A stretch of 10,621 nucleotides of DNA. Source: an uncultured Desulfobacterales bacterium (GTDB lineage: Bacteria; Desulfobacterota; Desulfobacteria; Desulfobacterales; JAFDCJ01). The stretch spans positions 1-10,621 of the forward strand of contig CALZJV010000175.1 in NCBI GenBank assembly GCA_945787595.1, read 5' to 3'. A model generated the notes under the pieces. The model had not been told where the DNA came from. It was given only the letters and a program-made list of their open reading frames with translations, and ran no database searches. Position numbers and translations under genes: made by a program. This document shows, piece after piece, positions 1-6,436 of the stretch (positions are counted from its first letter, which is position 1; each line of letters begins with the position of its first letter).

Positions 1-36
1 GAAACAAGCAACTATAAATAAATAAGGGAGGAAATA

Positions 37-933
37 ATGGATAGGGAACCTTTGGTAAATAGAAAAACCGCCATTTCGTACAAGACGGAAGAAAAGACCG
101 TCATGCGCGGATACGATTTGAGCGAACTGGCGGAAGAGGGGTATTCATTTTGTGACGCCCTGTTTGTGATGTACCAGAATCGAATCCCCACCGAAGAAGA
201 AGAAAAAATGCTCAAATATGAAATGGGGGTGTTTATGGAGCACTCCATGTCGCCTTCGGCGGTGGCCTCCATCGGTGTAAGTGCCGGGCGGCCCAACCTT
301 CCATGCACGGTTGCCGCTGCCGTCTCCACCTTCGGTGGCGTTCACGGGCCCGGTGCAGCCCACGGTTACATGCTCAACAAATACATTGAGCGCGCCCAGA
401 AGGAAGGCAAGACCATTGACGAGATGGCCAAGATTCTGGTCGACGAATACATGGACGCCGGCCGGCCGGTGATGGGTATGGGCCAGCCGCAGCATATCGA
501 CAGCGATCCGCGGGCGGAGCCGATTCACCTCAAACAGGAAGAACTCGGTCTGGAAGGCGTCTACCTTGAGTTTCAGCGGGCGCTCGAAAAACATTTTCAT
601 GCCCGCCGCAAAGCCGAGGGCCGCTCCTATGTCGGCGTCAACGTGGTGGGTTCCGGCAATACGGCATTGATGGAAATCGGATTTTCTCCCAATGCAGCCT
701 GGTGCCTGGGCAGTGTCTGCCGGGGATTCAGCTGCGCGGCCCATGCCCTGTTCAACATGAAAAAGGGACGGGCCTGGGGCGCTTCCCGCAATGAGCCGAT
801 GGTTCAGATGATCGATCTGTCCATGATCAAATACGTCGGTCCGGATGACCGCATCGTTCCCAAACAGGAAGACCGGCAGGAATACGCGCGTAAACAAAAA
901 GAGGAGGGAGAGTACAAAAAATGGCTAATTTAA
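37..933 (+). CDS. Citrate synthase / citryl-CoA lyase-fold protein, subunit-like copy 1, with altered catalytic residues
   Basis: 298 residues, about the length of citryl-CoA lyase and shorter than citrate synthase. The start is supported by AAGGGAGG at 24-31, six bases from the ATG. Fold landmarks in order: MRGYDLSELAEEGYSF (23-38), NRIPTEEEE (48-56), FGGVHGPGAAHG (99-110), GMGQPQHIDSDPRA (147-160) and VNVVGSGNTALMEIGFSP (201-218). In true citrate synthases these contain the acetyl-CoA-binding His, the GFGHP His and the NVD aspartate. By my manual alignment the first His is kept (H103), the second is Gln (Q150), and the Asp is Val (V204); the DPRA arginine (R159) is kept. The fold assignment is firm, but ordinary citrate synthase or citryl-CoA lyase chemistry is doubtful. 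The last 13 bases overlap the start of the paralogous next gene, which implies translational coupling and probably a hetero-oligomer. The protein is predicted cytoplasmic, with no signal peptide. A role on an acyl-CoA made by the downstream dehydrogenase is inferred from position only. Confidence 0.85.
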   Translation: MDREPLVNRKTAISYKTEEKTVMRGYDLSELAEEGYSFCDALFVMYQNRIPTEEEEKMLKYEMGVFMEHSMSPSAVASIGVSAGRPNLPCTVAAAVSTFGGVHGPGAAHGYMLNKYIERAQKEGKTIDEMAKILVDEYMDAGRPVMGMGQPQHIDSDPRAEPIHLKQEELGLEGVYLEFQRALEKHFHARRKAEGRSYVGVNVVGSGNTALMEIGFSPNAAWCLGSVCRGFSCAAHALFNMKKGRAWGASRNEPMVQMIDLSMIKYVGPDDRIVPKQEDRQEYARKQKEEGEYKKWLI

Positions 934-1988
934 CCGAGAAACCGGAGCTAAACGAAAAAAAAGGGAAAATCGGGAATCTGGACAGCCCCAAAAACCCCTT
1001 TGACTATATGAAACGAGAATACGGCACTGTGCCGCTGGATACCAAGCGGGCCCCTTTCCAGTGGGTATCGGAAGTCGCCTATAAAAACGTGCACCGTATC
1101 GTTTCCCGCGGGTACGACACCACCGAGGTGATGGAGGAGGGCTACGGCGTGGTGGACATGCTGTTCATTGACTACCAGGCCCGAATCCCGGCGGTCGAAG
1201 AAGAGCAGATGCTCAACTACGTCATGATCATGGCGCTGGAGGATGGATTGTCCGGTCCGGCGCTCATGTCGCGCATTGTGGCCCAGTCCAAAACGTTTTT
1301 GACCCAGGCCTGCGGCGCCTCCATCCTTGCCTTCGGACATGCCTACGGTGCGTACTCGGCTTTCGGCAACCGTTTAGAAAACTATCTCAAGCTGGTAGAA
1401 AAGGAAGGACTATCTTTGGCGGAAGCCGCCGAGCGTCTGGTGCAGGAAAACCTGCAGGACGAGGCGCTGGGGGTTTCCGACCTAATGCTCAAGGACCCGG
1501 CCGCCGCACGCATGTTTGCCCGGGCTGAAAAGCTCGGGGTGTCCGGAAAATACATTGAATTCACCCAAGAGATCGTCAAAGCGGCCCAGGCCATCAGCCA
1601 AGCGCCCGTCGATCTCGACATGCTGGGTGCCACCGGTGCCACCATGCTGGATCTCGGATTTTCACCGGAGGCAACCTGGGCCATTCTGGCGGTGACCCGC
1701 TCGTTTGCCGTTGGTGCGCACTACATCGAGGAAGTTGAACGTGAGGGATACCGGCGCACCGGTCAAACCCTGACTCCCAAGGAATTTTACGATGGACCGG
1801 AAGACCGGCCGGTTCCGCCGTTGAAAGATCGCAGCCAGGTGGCCAAGTCCGGCATCTGCCACACGGTTGACGAATGGGCCCAGGCCAGAGAAGAAAAAAA
1901 GAAACTCTTCGGCAGCGGGCACTCAATCGTTGAAGAAATTGAAGATCCCAGTAAGAAGAGCGGGATCAAGAAGGTAGGGAAGCTTTAA
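921..1988 (+). CDS. Citrate synthase-fold paralogue, copy 2, lacking the catalytic histidines
   Basis: 355 residues, paralogous to the upstream protein: VSRGYDTTEVMEEGYGVVDMLF, ARIPAVEEEQML and LDLGFSPEATWAILAVTRSF each match a corresponding stretch there. It carries an extra charged N-terminal segment of about 40 residues and a lysine-rich tail. The start overlaps the previous gene by 13 bases, with GAGGAGGGAG at 901-910 as ribosome binding site. In my manual alignment the acetyl-CoA-site His is Tyr (Y142 in FGHAYGAYSAFG). The GFGHP...DPRA region reads GVSDLMLKDPAA, losing both His and Arg. The catalytic Asp position is Leu (L235), although D233 or D231 could serve if a two-residue gap is allowed. 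It therefore looks like a non-catalytic or repurposed partner of copy 1. Automatic annotation would probably call it citrate synthase or citryl-CoA lyase; I would not infer that activity. Confidence 0.82.
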   Translation: MANLTEKPELNEKKGKIGNLDSPKNPFDYMKREYGTVPLDTKRAPFQWVSEVAYKNVHRIVSRGYDTTEVMEEGYGVVDMLFIDYQARIPAVEEEQMLNYVMIMALEDGLSGPALMSRIVAQSKTFLTQACGASILAFGHAYGAYSAFGNRLENYLKLVEKEGLSLAEAAERLVQENLQDEALGVSDLMLKDPAAARMFARAEKLGVSGKYIEFTQEIVKAAQAISQAPVDLDMLGATGATMLDLGFSPEATWAILAVTRSFAVGAHYIEEVEREGYRRTGQTLTPKEFYDGPEDRPVPPLKDRSQVAKSGICHTVDEWAQAREEKKKLFGSGHSIVEEIEDPSKKSGIKKVGKL

Positions 1989-1992
1989 AATA

Positions 1993-2158
1993 GGTTGGCC
2001 GGTTGGGTCCGTGGGCCCGTTGAGCCCGTTGAGCCGGTGGGCCCGTTAAGCCCGTGGGCCGGTTGAGCCGGTGGGCCCGTTGAGCCGGTTGAGCCCGTGA
2101 GGCGGTAACTGGCAAACGGACAAACGGGCCAACGGGTGAACCGGCAAACGGGTCAACC
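1993..2158 (+). repeat. GC-rich short tandem-unit array with an inverted right arm
   Basis: About a dozen degenerate 8-9 base units of the form GTTGAGCCS or GTGGGCCC run in series from about 1993 to 2106. They are followed at about 2107-2158 by units in the opposite sense (AAACGGGCC, AACGGGTG, AACCGGC). The two halves can pair, so a transcript would fold into a long imperfect GC hairpin. The array starts five bases after a stop codon and ends 74 bases before the aminotransferase start. It encodes nothing recognisable. It could act in mRNA processing or partial termination inside the cluster. Confidence 0.85.
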
Positions 2159-2232
2159 TTTCCAATAAAGCGATGGTGTTATTAATCATCTGGAACCTAA
2201 ATTCAAACGATCTGCTGAGGAGAAAAGAAAAA

Positions 2233-3366
2233 ATGGAAGTTGTAAAACCCGTCAAACGCAATGTTTTATTGAATCCCGGACCGGCGACCACCACCGATAC
2301 GGTAAAATATGCCCAGGTGGTTCCGGATATTTGCCCACGGGAAAATGAATTTGTTGACATCATGAACGAGGTTCGCAGAGATCTGGTAAAAGTCGTGCAT
2401 GCGGATCCGGAGAAATATTCGGCGGTCCTATTCACCGGCTCCGGCACGATTATCCAGGATGTGCTGATAAACTCGCTGGTGCCGGAGGGCAAAAAGATCT
2501 GTGTAGTCAACAACGGGGCCTATTCCAGCCGGATGGTTGAAATTGCAGGATATTATCACATACCCTGTGTTAATCTTGAATTTCCATCTACCGGATGGCC
2601 GGATCTCAAGGTTATAAAAGACGCCCTGGAAAATGACAATGACATCGCGGTGGTGGCCACCACCCATCATGAAACCGGCACCGGGGTCTTAAACCCGGTG
2701 CGCGAGATCGGCCGGATGGCCCATGACAATGGCTGTATCTTTATTGCGGATACGATTTCAACTTACGGCCTGCTGCCTATCCATATCGAGGAAGAAAACA
2801 TAGACTTTTGCATGTCGTCAGCCCAAAAGGGCCTGGGCGGCATGACCGGGGCTTCCTGGGCGGTCGGTAAAATTGACGAAATCGTTAAATCAAAAAGTTA
2901 TCCAACCCGTTCCTATTATTGCAACCTGTTTATGCAATACGACTTTTTTGAACGGGTGGGAGAGATGCACTTCACGCCCCCGGTCCAGGTCATTTATGCC
3001 CTGCGCCAAGCCATCAGAGAGTACTGGGAAGAAGGGGAGCAAGCTCGCTACGAGCGCATAACCAAGTGCTGGGAAGCGATCCACAGGGGACTGGCGGAAA
3101 TCGGGCTCGATTATGTCATCAACAAAGAAATTCAGGGACACCTGGTCGTGACGGTCAAGGCCCCCGAAGATGATCGATTCGATTTTGCAGCCCTGCATGA
3201 CTACTGCTACGAACGCGGGTTCACTATTTACCCGGGTAAAATGTTCGGCCTGGCCACCTTCAGGTTGTGCAACCTGGGCTGGATCACGTACAAGGATATT
3301 GAAGATTTCTTCGCGGTGGCAACGGAGGCCTTCAAGGAGATGGGGTATTCGTTACCAATCAAATAA
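2233..3366 (+). CDS. Class V PLP aminotransferase, 2-aminoethylphosphonate:pyruvate transaminase (PhnW)-like
   Basis: 377 residues from the ATG at 2233, preceded by GAGGAG (2216-2221). The in-frame ATG at 2173 would add a 20-residue tail with no family counterpart and has no ribosome binding site. From memory of PhnW the match is collinear: RNVLLNPGPATTT (9-21) with the LLLTPGPLTTS start, GSGT (69-72), VVNNGAYSSRMVEIAGYY, HHETGTGVLNPV, IADTISTYG with the cofactor-binding Asp (D173), SSAQKGLGG with the Schiff-base lysine (K199), and YPGKMFGLATFRLCNLG with the substrate-binding Arg (R344). The D-to-K spacing of 26 is as in PhnW. PhnW converts 2-aminoethylphosphonate and pyruvate to phosphonoacetaldehyde and alanine in the cytoplasm. 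Related enzymes use other C2 amines, taurine or glyoxylate, so the substrate is open. No phosphonatase (PhnX), PhnY or PhnA lies nearby; the downstream acylating aldehyde dehydrogenase is the likely next step. Confidence 0.88.
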   Translation: MEVVKPVKRNVLLNPGPATTTDTVKYAQVVPDICPRENEFVDIMNEVRRDLVKVVHADPEKYSAVLFTGSGTIIQDVLINSLVPEGKKICVVNNGAYSSRMVEIAGYYHIPCVNLEFPSTGWPDLKVIKDALENDNDIAVVATTHHETGTGVLNPVREIGRMAHDNGCIFIADTISTYGLLPIHIEEENIDFCMSSAQKGLGGMTGASWAVGKIDEIVKSKSYPTRSYYCNLFMQYDFFERVGEMHFTPPVQVIYALRQAIREYWEEGEQARYERITKCWEAIHRGLAEIGLDYVINKEIQGHLVVTVKAPEDDRFDFAALHDYCYERGFTIYPGKMFGLATFRLCNLGWITYKDIEDFFAVATEAFKEMGYSLPIK

Positions 3367-3368
3367 AT

Positions 3369-3427
3369 GCCTAAAATTACAAAATGACTAAAATGACTAA
3401 AGTTGAGGTATTCTATCGATTTTGTAA
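3369..3427 (+). repeat. Partial copy of the core-containing repeat element (left arm and first half of core)
   Basis: A left arm of repeated AAAATGACTA-type units (3369-3402) leads into GGTATTCTATCGATTTTGT (3407-3425). The same arrangement occurs in the fuller copy 150 bases downstream. The second half of the core (GCGAAGCGATTCC) and the right arm are missing, so this looks like a truncated copy or one half of a tandem duplication. Confidence 0.7.
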
Positions 3428-3509
3428 ACACATAATGGATAGTTCTACTTTGTCACATTATTCTAGCAGTATTTTTTATTCGAGTTTCAAAAGGTTGTAA
3501 TTTTAATTA

Positions 3510-3646
3510 AGAAAATGAGCTAAAATTTAAAATGAACTAAAATGACCTAAAATTATGGTATTCTGTCAATTTATAAAATAGGTAGAGCGAAGCGATTCCT
3601 TAATTTTAGTCATTTTAGGCAATGTAGATCATTTTAGATCATTCTG
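3510..3646 (+). repeat. Core-containing inverted repeat element, AT-rich arms
   Basis: The left arm (about 3514-3556) is built of AAAATGARCTA-type units. The core is 3557-3599, beginning GGTATTCTGTCAATTTATAA and ending GCGAAGCGATTCC (3587-3599). The right arm (3600-3646) carries the complementary sense (TTTTAGTCATTTTAGG, ATCATTTTAGATCATTC). Arms and core together form a long AT-rich stem around the core. The 347-base gap 3367-3713 consists mostly of this element and its partial copy, plus AT-rich sequence at 3428-3509 in which I see nothing. The core recurs at 5237-5277 between quite different arms. Confidence 0.8.
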
Positions 3647-3713
3647 GGTTTCTGATTTTAAAGAGATGAAAAGCCCATAAACATTAATAACAAGCACGGA
3701 GGACAAGTAAATC

Positions 3714-5102
3714 ATGGAAGACAATATTCAAGAAATGTATCAACGCGCCAGAAAAGCCTTTGATGAGGTCAGATTCTGGCCCCAGGAAAAAGTAGATGAA
3801 ATGGTTCAGGCCGTGGCTTGGGAGCTTCTGAAAGATGATGTTCGCCATAAACTGGGACATTTGGCGGTGGATGAGTCCGGCATCGGCAATGCTGAAGACA
3901 AAGTGAATAAAATCAAGAATAAAACGTTGGGTACGCTCTGGGATATGCGAAACGCCCGAACCTGTGATCTGATTGAAGAGAACAAGGCCCTGGGCATTCG
4001 CAAATATGCCAAACCGATCGGCGTAATTGCCAACGTCGTGCCTTGTACAAACCCGGAATCGACGATCTGCTGCCTGGCCCTGAGTACTTTGAAGACCAGA
4101 AATGCCCAAATCGTCTCACCGCATCCGCGCACCCAAAAGACCTCCTATGAAACGGTTCAGCACGTGCGCAAGGCACTTGAAAAAATCGGGGCTCCGGCGG
4201 ATCTGGTGCAATGCATTGAGAAAACCAATCATGTCAAAACCTCTGAACTGATGGCCCACTGCGACTTTGCGGTAGCCACCGGCGGGGCGGCCCTGGTTAA
4301 GGTCGTCTATGGGGCCGGAAAGCCGGCCCAAACGGTCGGGGCCGGCAATGTGGTCTCGATTGTGGATGACACCGTCGACCTGGCGGCTGCCGCCCATAAG
4401 ATCAGGCTGTCTAAAGTTGCCAACAACTCCGCATCCTGTTCTTCTGAAAACGCGGTGGCGCTATACGAGAGTATATTCGATGATGCGATTGAGGCGCTGA
4501 AATCAGAAGGCGGCTATATGTGCAACACCGAAGAGCGGGAGAAACTGAGAAAATACATGTGGCCGGACGGAACTCATCTGAACCGGGAAATTGTGGCCCG
4601 TCCGGCAACATTTATCGCTGAAAATGTGGGGTTGACGGTCCCGGAAGGCACCCGATTTCTGATGGTCATTGGAGAAAATATAGGTCCGGAAGACCGATTC
4701 TCCGGTGAAAAAATCTCACCGGTGCTGACCGTCTGGAAGTGGAGCGATTTCGACGACATGCTGGACCGCTTGGAGAAAATCCTGAAATTTTCCGGCGAGG
4801 GCCATTCGGCCTCCATCCACACGGAAAATGATGAACGCCGGATTAAGCTTGCGCTGCGGGTCAACGTGGGTCGGGTCGTCTGCAACATGCCCCACGCCCA
4901 TGCCAACAGCGGCGGATGGAACACCGGATTGCCCACTACAGATACCCTCGGTTGCGGAACCTGGGCCGGCAACATTTTCAGCGGCAACATAAACTGGGAA
5001 AATTTTCTCAATTACACCCTGCTGTCGATCCCCAAGGAAGAATACATCCCCACTGTGGAGGAGCTTTGTGGCGATTATCTGGAGAAATGGGGGAGAGAGT
5101 AG
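3714..5102 (+). CDS. CoA-acylating aldehyde dehydrogenase, sulfoacetaldehyde dehydrogenase (SauS)-like
   Basis: 462 residues, the usual size for acylating aldehyde dehydrogenases. GGAGGA at 3698-3703 is the ribosome binding site. Landmarks: YAKPIGVIANVVPCTNPES near residue 100, VATGGAALVKVVYGAGKPAQ with the nucleotide-binding region, NNSASCSSEN with the catalytic cysteine C242, and SGEGHSASIHT followed by NMPHAHANSGGWNTG and TLGCGTWAGN near the C terminus. The C-terminal block and the NNSASCSSEN form resemble, from memory, the SauS/SqwD group (sulfoacetaldehyde + CoA + NAD(P)+ to or from sulfoacetyl-CoA) more than EutE or the AdhE aldehyde domain. There is no microcompartment-targeting tail and no shell genes are seen. 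With the aminotransferase upstream, the substrate is probably a C2 aldehyde bearing an anionic group (sulfoacetaldehyde or phosphonoacetaldehyde). The direction of reaction cannot be read from sequence. Confidence 0.87.
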   Translation: MEDNIQEMYQRARKAFDEVRFWPQEKVDEMVQAVAWELLKDDVRHKLGHLAVDESGIGNAEDKVNKIKNKTLGTLWDMRNARTCDLIEENKALGIRKYAKPIGVIANVVPCTNPESTICCLALSTLKTRNAQIVSPHPRTQKTSYETVQHVRKALEKIGAPADLVQCIEKTNHVKTSELMAHCDFAVATGGAALVKVVYGAGKPAQTVGAGNVVSIVDDTVDLAAAAHKIRLSKVANNSASCSSENAVALYESIFDDAIEALKSEGGYMCNTEEREKLRKYMWPDGTHLNREIVARPATFIAENVGLTVPEGTRFLMVIGENIGPEDRFSGEKISPVLTVWKWSDFDDMLDRLEKILKFSGEGHSASIHTENDERRIKLALRVNVGRVVCNMPHAHANSGGWNTGLPTTDTLGCGTWAGNIFSGNINWENFLNYTLLSIPKEEYIPTVEELCGDYLEKWGRE

Positions 5103-5122
5103 GAAAAATATAACCGTTTACG

Positions 5123-5171
5123 GGTTCAGAGGTTCCAGGTTCAGCCCAGCCGCCGGCCAAAAAACGGCCGG
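5123..5171 (+). repeat. Short GGTTCAG-type direct repeats followed by a GC hairpin after the dehydrogenase gene
   Basis: GGTTCAGA, GGTTCCA and GGTTCAG run in tandem at 5123-5144. They are followed by a hairpin with arms CCGGCC (5153-5158) and GGCCGG (5166-5171) and an A-rich loop. There is no U-tract, so the hairpin is at best a weak terminator or 3' mRNA stabiliser for the cluster. Confidence 0.5.
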
Positions 5172-5190
5172 ACAAATCGAAAAAGAAACT

Positions 5191-5316
5191 GATGAACGTC
5201 GAACATCGAACGTCCAACATCGAACGTCGAATAAATGTATTCTGTCTGTTTTAAAAAAGATTTCGCGAAGCGATTCCATCATTCGTCATTCGTCAATTTT
5301 CATTCGTCATTCCATG
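5191..5316 (+). repeat. Core-containing inverted repeat element, CGAACGT/ATTCGTC arms
   Basis: The left arm 5191-5232 is made of heptamers (GAACGTC, GAACATC, CAACATC). The core 5237-5277 begins GTATTCTGTCTGTTTTAAAA and ends GCGAAGCGATTCC (5265-5277). The right arm 5279-5316 is made of ATTCGTC/ATTCATT-type heptamers. CGAACGTCGAAT pairs with ATTCGTCATTCG at 10 of 12 positions, so the arms can close over the core. The core matches that of the element at 3557-3599 almost base for base although the arms are unrelated. Confidence 0.82.
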
Positions 5317-5410
5317 AAGTTTCATATAAGAGGTCAATGTCAGATTTGAACCATTGATTAATGAATGTTGAAGATCGAGCACTGAAAAGACTTGAGAAAA
5401 CCGGGAATGA

Positions 5411-5449
5411 GGAGAAACGGAGATTCGATCACCGGGTCCCTGTTTCTCC
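5411..5449. repeat. Inverted repeat GGAGAAAC / GTTTCTCC
   Basis: GGAGAAAC at about 5411 and GTTTCTCC at about 5442 are exact complements separated by 23 bases. The flanks extend the resemblance (CGGAGA against TCTCCG, offset). No U-tract or gene is attached. It may be another short intergenic repeat. Confidence 0.45.
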
Positions 5450-5576
5450 GTCTCCCACTCGGTGTTAGCCCAGATAATATGGGGTTGTGTCGTACATTGA
5501 AAGAGGCTGCGAAAAAGCACACCGATATCGCGGGTAAATTTTTTAGGGCAACTTGTTTATCTGCTCCCTCATTATG

Positions 5577-5705
5577 CTACTTCTTCCGATGCTTGAATTC
5601 ATGATCTAACAAGTATTGTTTGCGCCATAAGCCACCACCATAGCCTATCAATTTCCCATTTTTCCCAATGACTCGATGACAGGGGATAATAATGGATTTG
5701 TAGTG
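5577..5705 (-). pseudogene. C-terminal remnant of O6-methylguanine-DNA methyltransferase (Ogt/MGMT)
   Basis: The minus strand reads [20 protein letters not shown], then [20 protein letters not shown] and a stop. This is the family's signature: PCHR with the methyl-accepting cysteine, the GYxGGLxxK loop, and the LLxHE helix. Only the last 42 or so codons are in frame. A TAG lies immediately upstream (5706-5708), and I can find no MGMT-like sequence further upstream before the hairpin at 5742. The N-terminal domain, the helix-turn-helix start and any start codon are absent. A functional member needs about 160 residues, so this is a dead fragment, perhaps left when the accessory region was inserted or rearranged. 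Confidence 0.85.
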
Positions 5706-5731
5706 CTAATCTTTACTTCACCGATTTCCAT

Positions 5732-5778
5732 TAAAAAAAATGGCGGACACAACATATTGTGGTCCGCCTCTTTTTTTC
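5732..5778. terminator. Bidirectional intrinsic terminator
   Basis: Stem GGCGGA-CACAA (5742-5752) pairs with TTGTG-G-TCCGCC (5757-5768) with one bulged G and a four-base loop. A run of eight A lies on the left and TCTTTTTTTC on the right, so it can terminate transcription on both strands. It sits just upstream of the MGMT fragment in that fragment's own direction of transcription. Confidence 0.8.
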
Positions 5779-6039
5779 ATGCTTGATGATAGCTCGATAA
5801 ATCCAAAGGTAAGACGATGTTGTGAGATGGTATGTAGATTAGATTAAATCTGGCGTTTCAAACTTTGTGCTTTCTTGCCAGAAGTCCAACTATCAGTTTT
5901 TGTTCAATTAATACAGATCTTTTTTGAATACATGCACCCTATCGTATCGGAAAAATGCCTGTCAAATAAAAATATTAAAAATGGTCATTTGAAATCAATT
6001 AAGGGTGAATTCAAAATGTCGGATTCACCCCTCCCGGTT

Positions 6040-6060
6040 GGGATATAATTTGAGTATCCC
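6040..6060 (+). repeat. Candidate recombination-site repeat, copy 1
   Basis: GGGATATAATTTGAGTAT followed by CCC. It matches the copy at 9330-9350 at 19 of 21 positions in the same orientation, and more loosely the site at 8186-8205. The site is itself an inverted repeat (GGGATA / TATCCC) around an asymmetric nine-base centre containing TTTGAG, the general plan of a tyrosine recombinase core site. Assignment as such is inference. Confidence 0.5.
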
Positions 6061-6364
6061 AATGCTTTTGCGCGCCTGATAGATGATTTTTATCACAACA
6101 ATCACGATTTATTGTTTGAGGGTACAGTATCAGTATTTTTCGGAGTCACAATTAATTACAGATATATCGCATATAACAGGTTCCCCCAAATTTTGTACAG
6201 TTTGGAGTGATCAAAGGTTTCGCAAGGAAATCCATCACCTCAATATCTTGTATCACCACGCACAAAAAATCGTGGAATTTTACAATCACTCCACATTTTC
6301 TGATTCATAGTTCTGAGTGTACAATGCTAGCCGGTGCAACGCCCAGTTATACCGCAATCCCAGT

Positions 6365-6395
6365 ATCCTCTATGTGGCAGCCACATAGATAGGAT
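6365..6395. repeat. Strong hairpin downstream of the NUDIX gene
   Basis: Outer arms ATCCT (6365-6369) and AGGAT (6391-6395) and inner arms CTATGTGG (6370-6377) and CCACATAG (6381-6388) close on a CAG loop, with a two-base bulge: 13 pairs in all. It lies about 40 bases past the minus-strand NUDIX stop codon. Without a U-tract it may be a terminator-like or mRNA-protecting structure. Confidence 0.55.
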
Positions 6396-6436
6396 TGCCC
6401 TTGGCGGGATCCCACCGTCACTGTGCTATGATCCCT

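Larger units (their letters stand above)
5779..6436. other. AT-rich gene-poor stretch with several inverted repeats
   Basis: I see no credible gene here. The only open frame of note (6083-6310, plus) has no ribosome binding site and no recognisable motif. Inverted repeats include GGGTGAAT / ATTCACCC (6003-6010 / 6023-6030), TTGGGATA / TATCCCAA (6038-6045 / 6055-6062), a nested set at 6172-6351, and a hairpin at 6365-6395. Composition differs sharply from the metabolic cluster. Confidence 0.6.

Noticed and set aside
145..897. 250-codon open frame on the minus strand
   Set aside because: It lies wholly antisense to the citrate-synthase-like gene, which has clear family motifs and a good ribosome binding site. 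Its translation shows no recognisable domain.
1993..2158. Possible CRISPR array
   Set aside because: Units are 8-9 bases with no unique spacers, and no cas genes are present.
2173..2232. Upstream in-frame ATG for the aminotransferase
   Set aside because: The added 20 residues have no family counterpart and no ribosome binding site precedes the ATG; the ATG at 2233 has GAGGAG upstream.
4574..5011. 145-codon minus-strand open frame
   Set aside because: It is antisense to the conserved C-terminal half of the acylating dehydrogenase, with no motifs of its own.
3714..5102. Bacterial microcompartment (EutE/PduP-type) dehydrogenase
   Set aside because: No encapsulation-type terminal helix and no shell proteins in the window; the C-terminal motifs fit the SauS-like group better.
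5068..5349. 93-codon plus-strand open frame across the repeat element
   Set aside because: It overlaps the end of the dehydrogenase gene and then translates repeat arms (RRTSNVQHRTSN, HSSIFIRHS), a by-product of heptamer repeats.
6083..6310. 75-codon plus-strand open frame in the AT-rich region
   Set aside because: No ribosome binding site and no recognisable motif, and it runs through nested inverted repeats. Chance is the simpler explanation.
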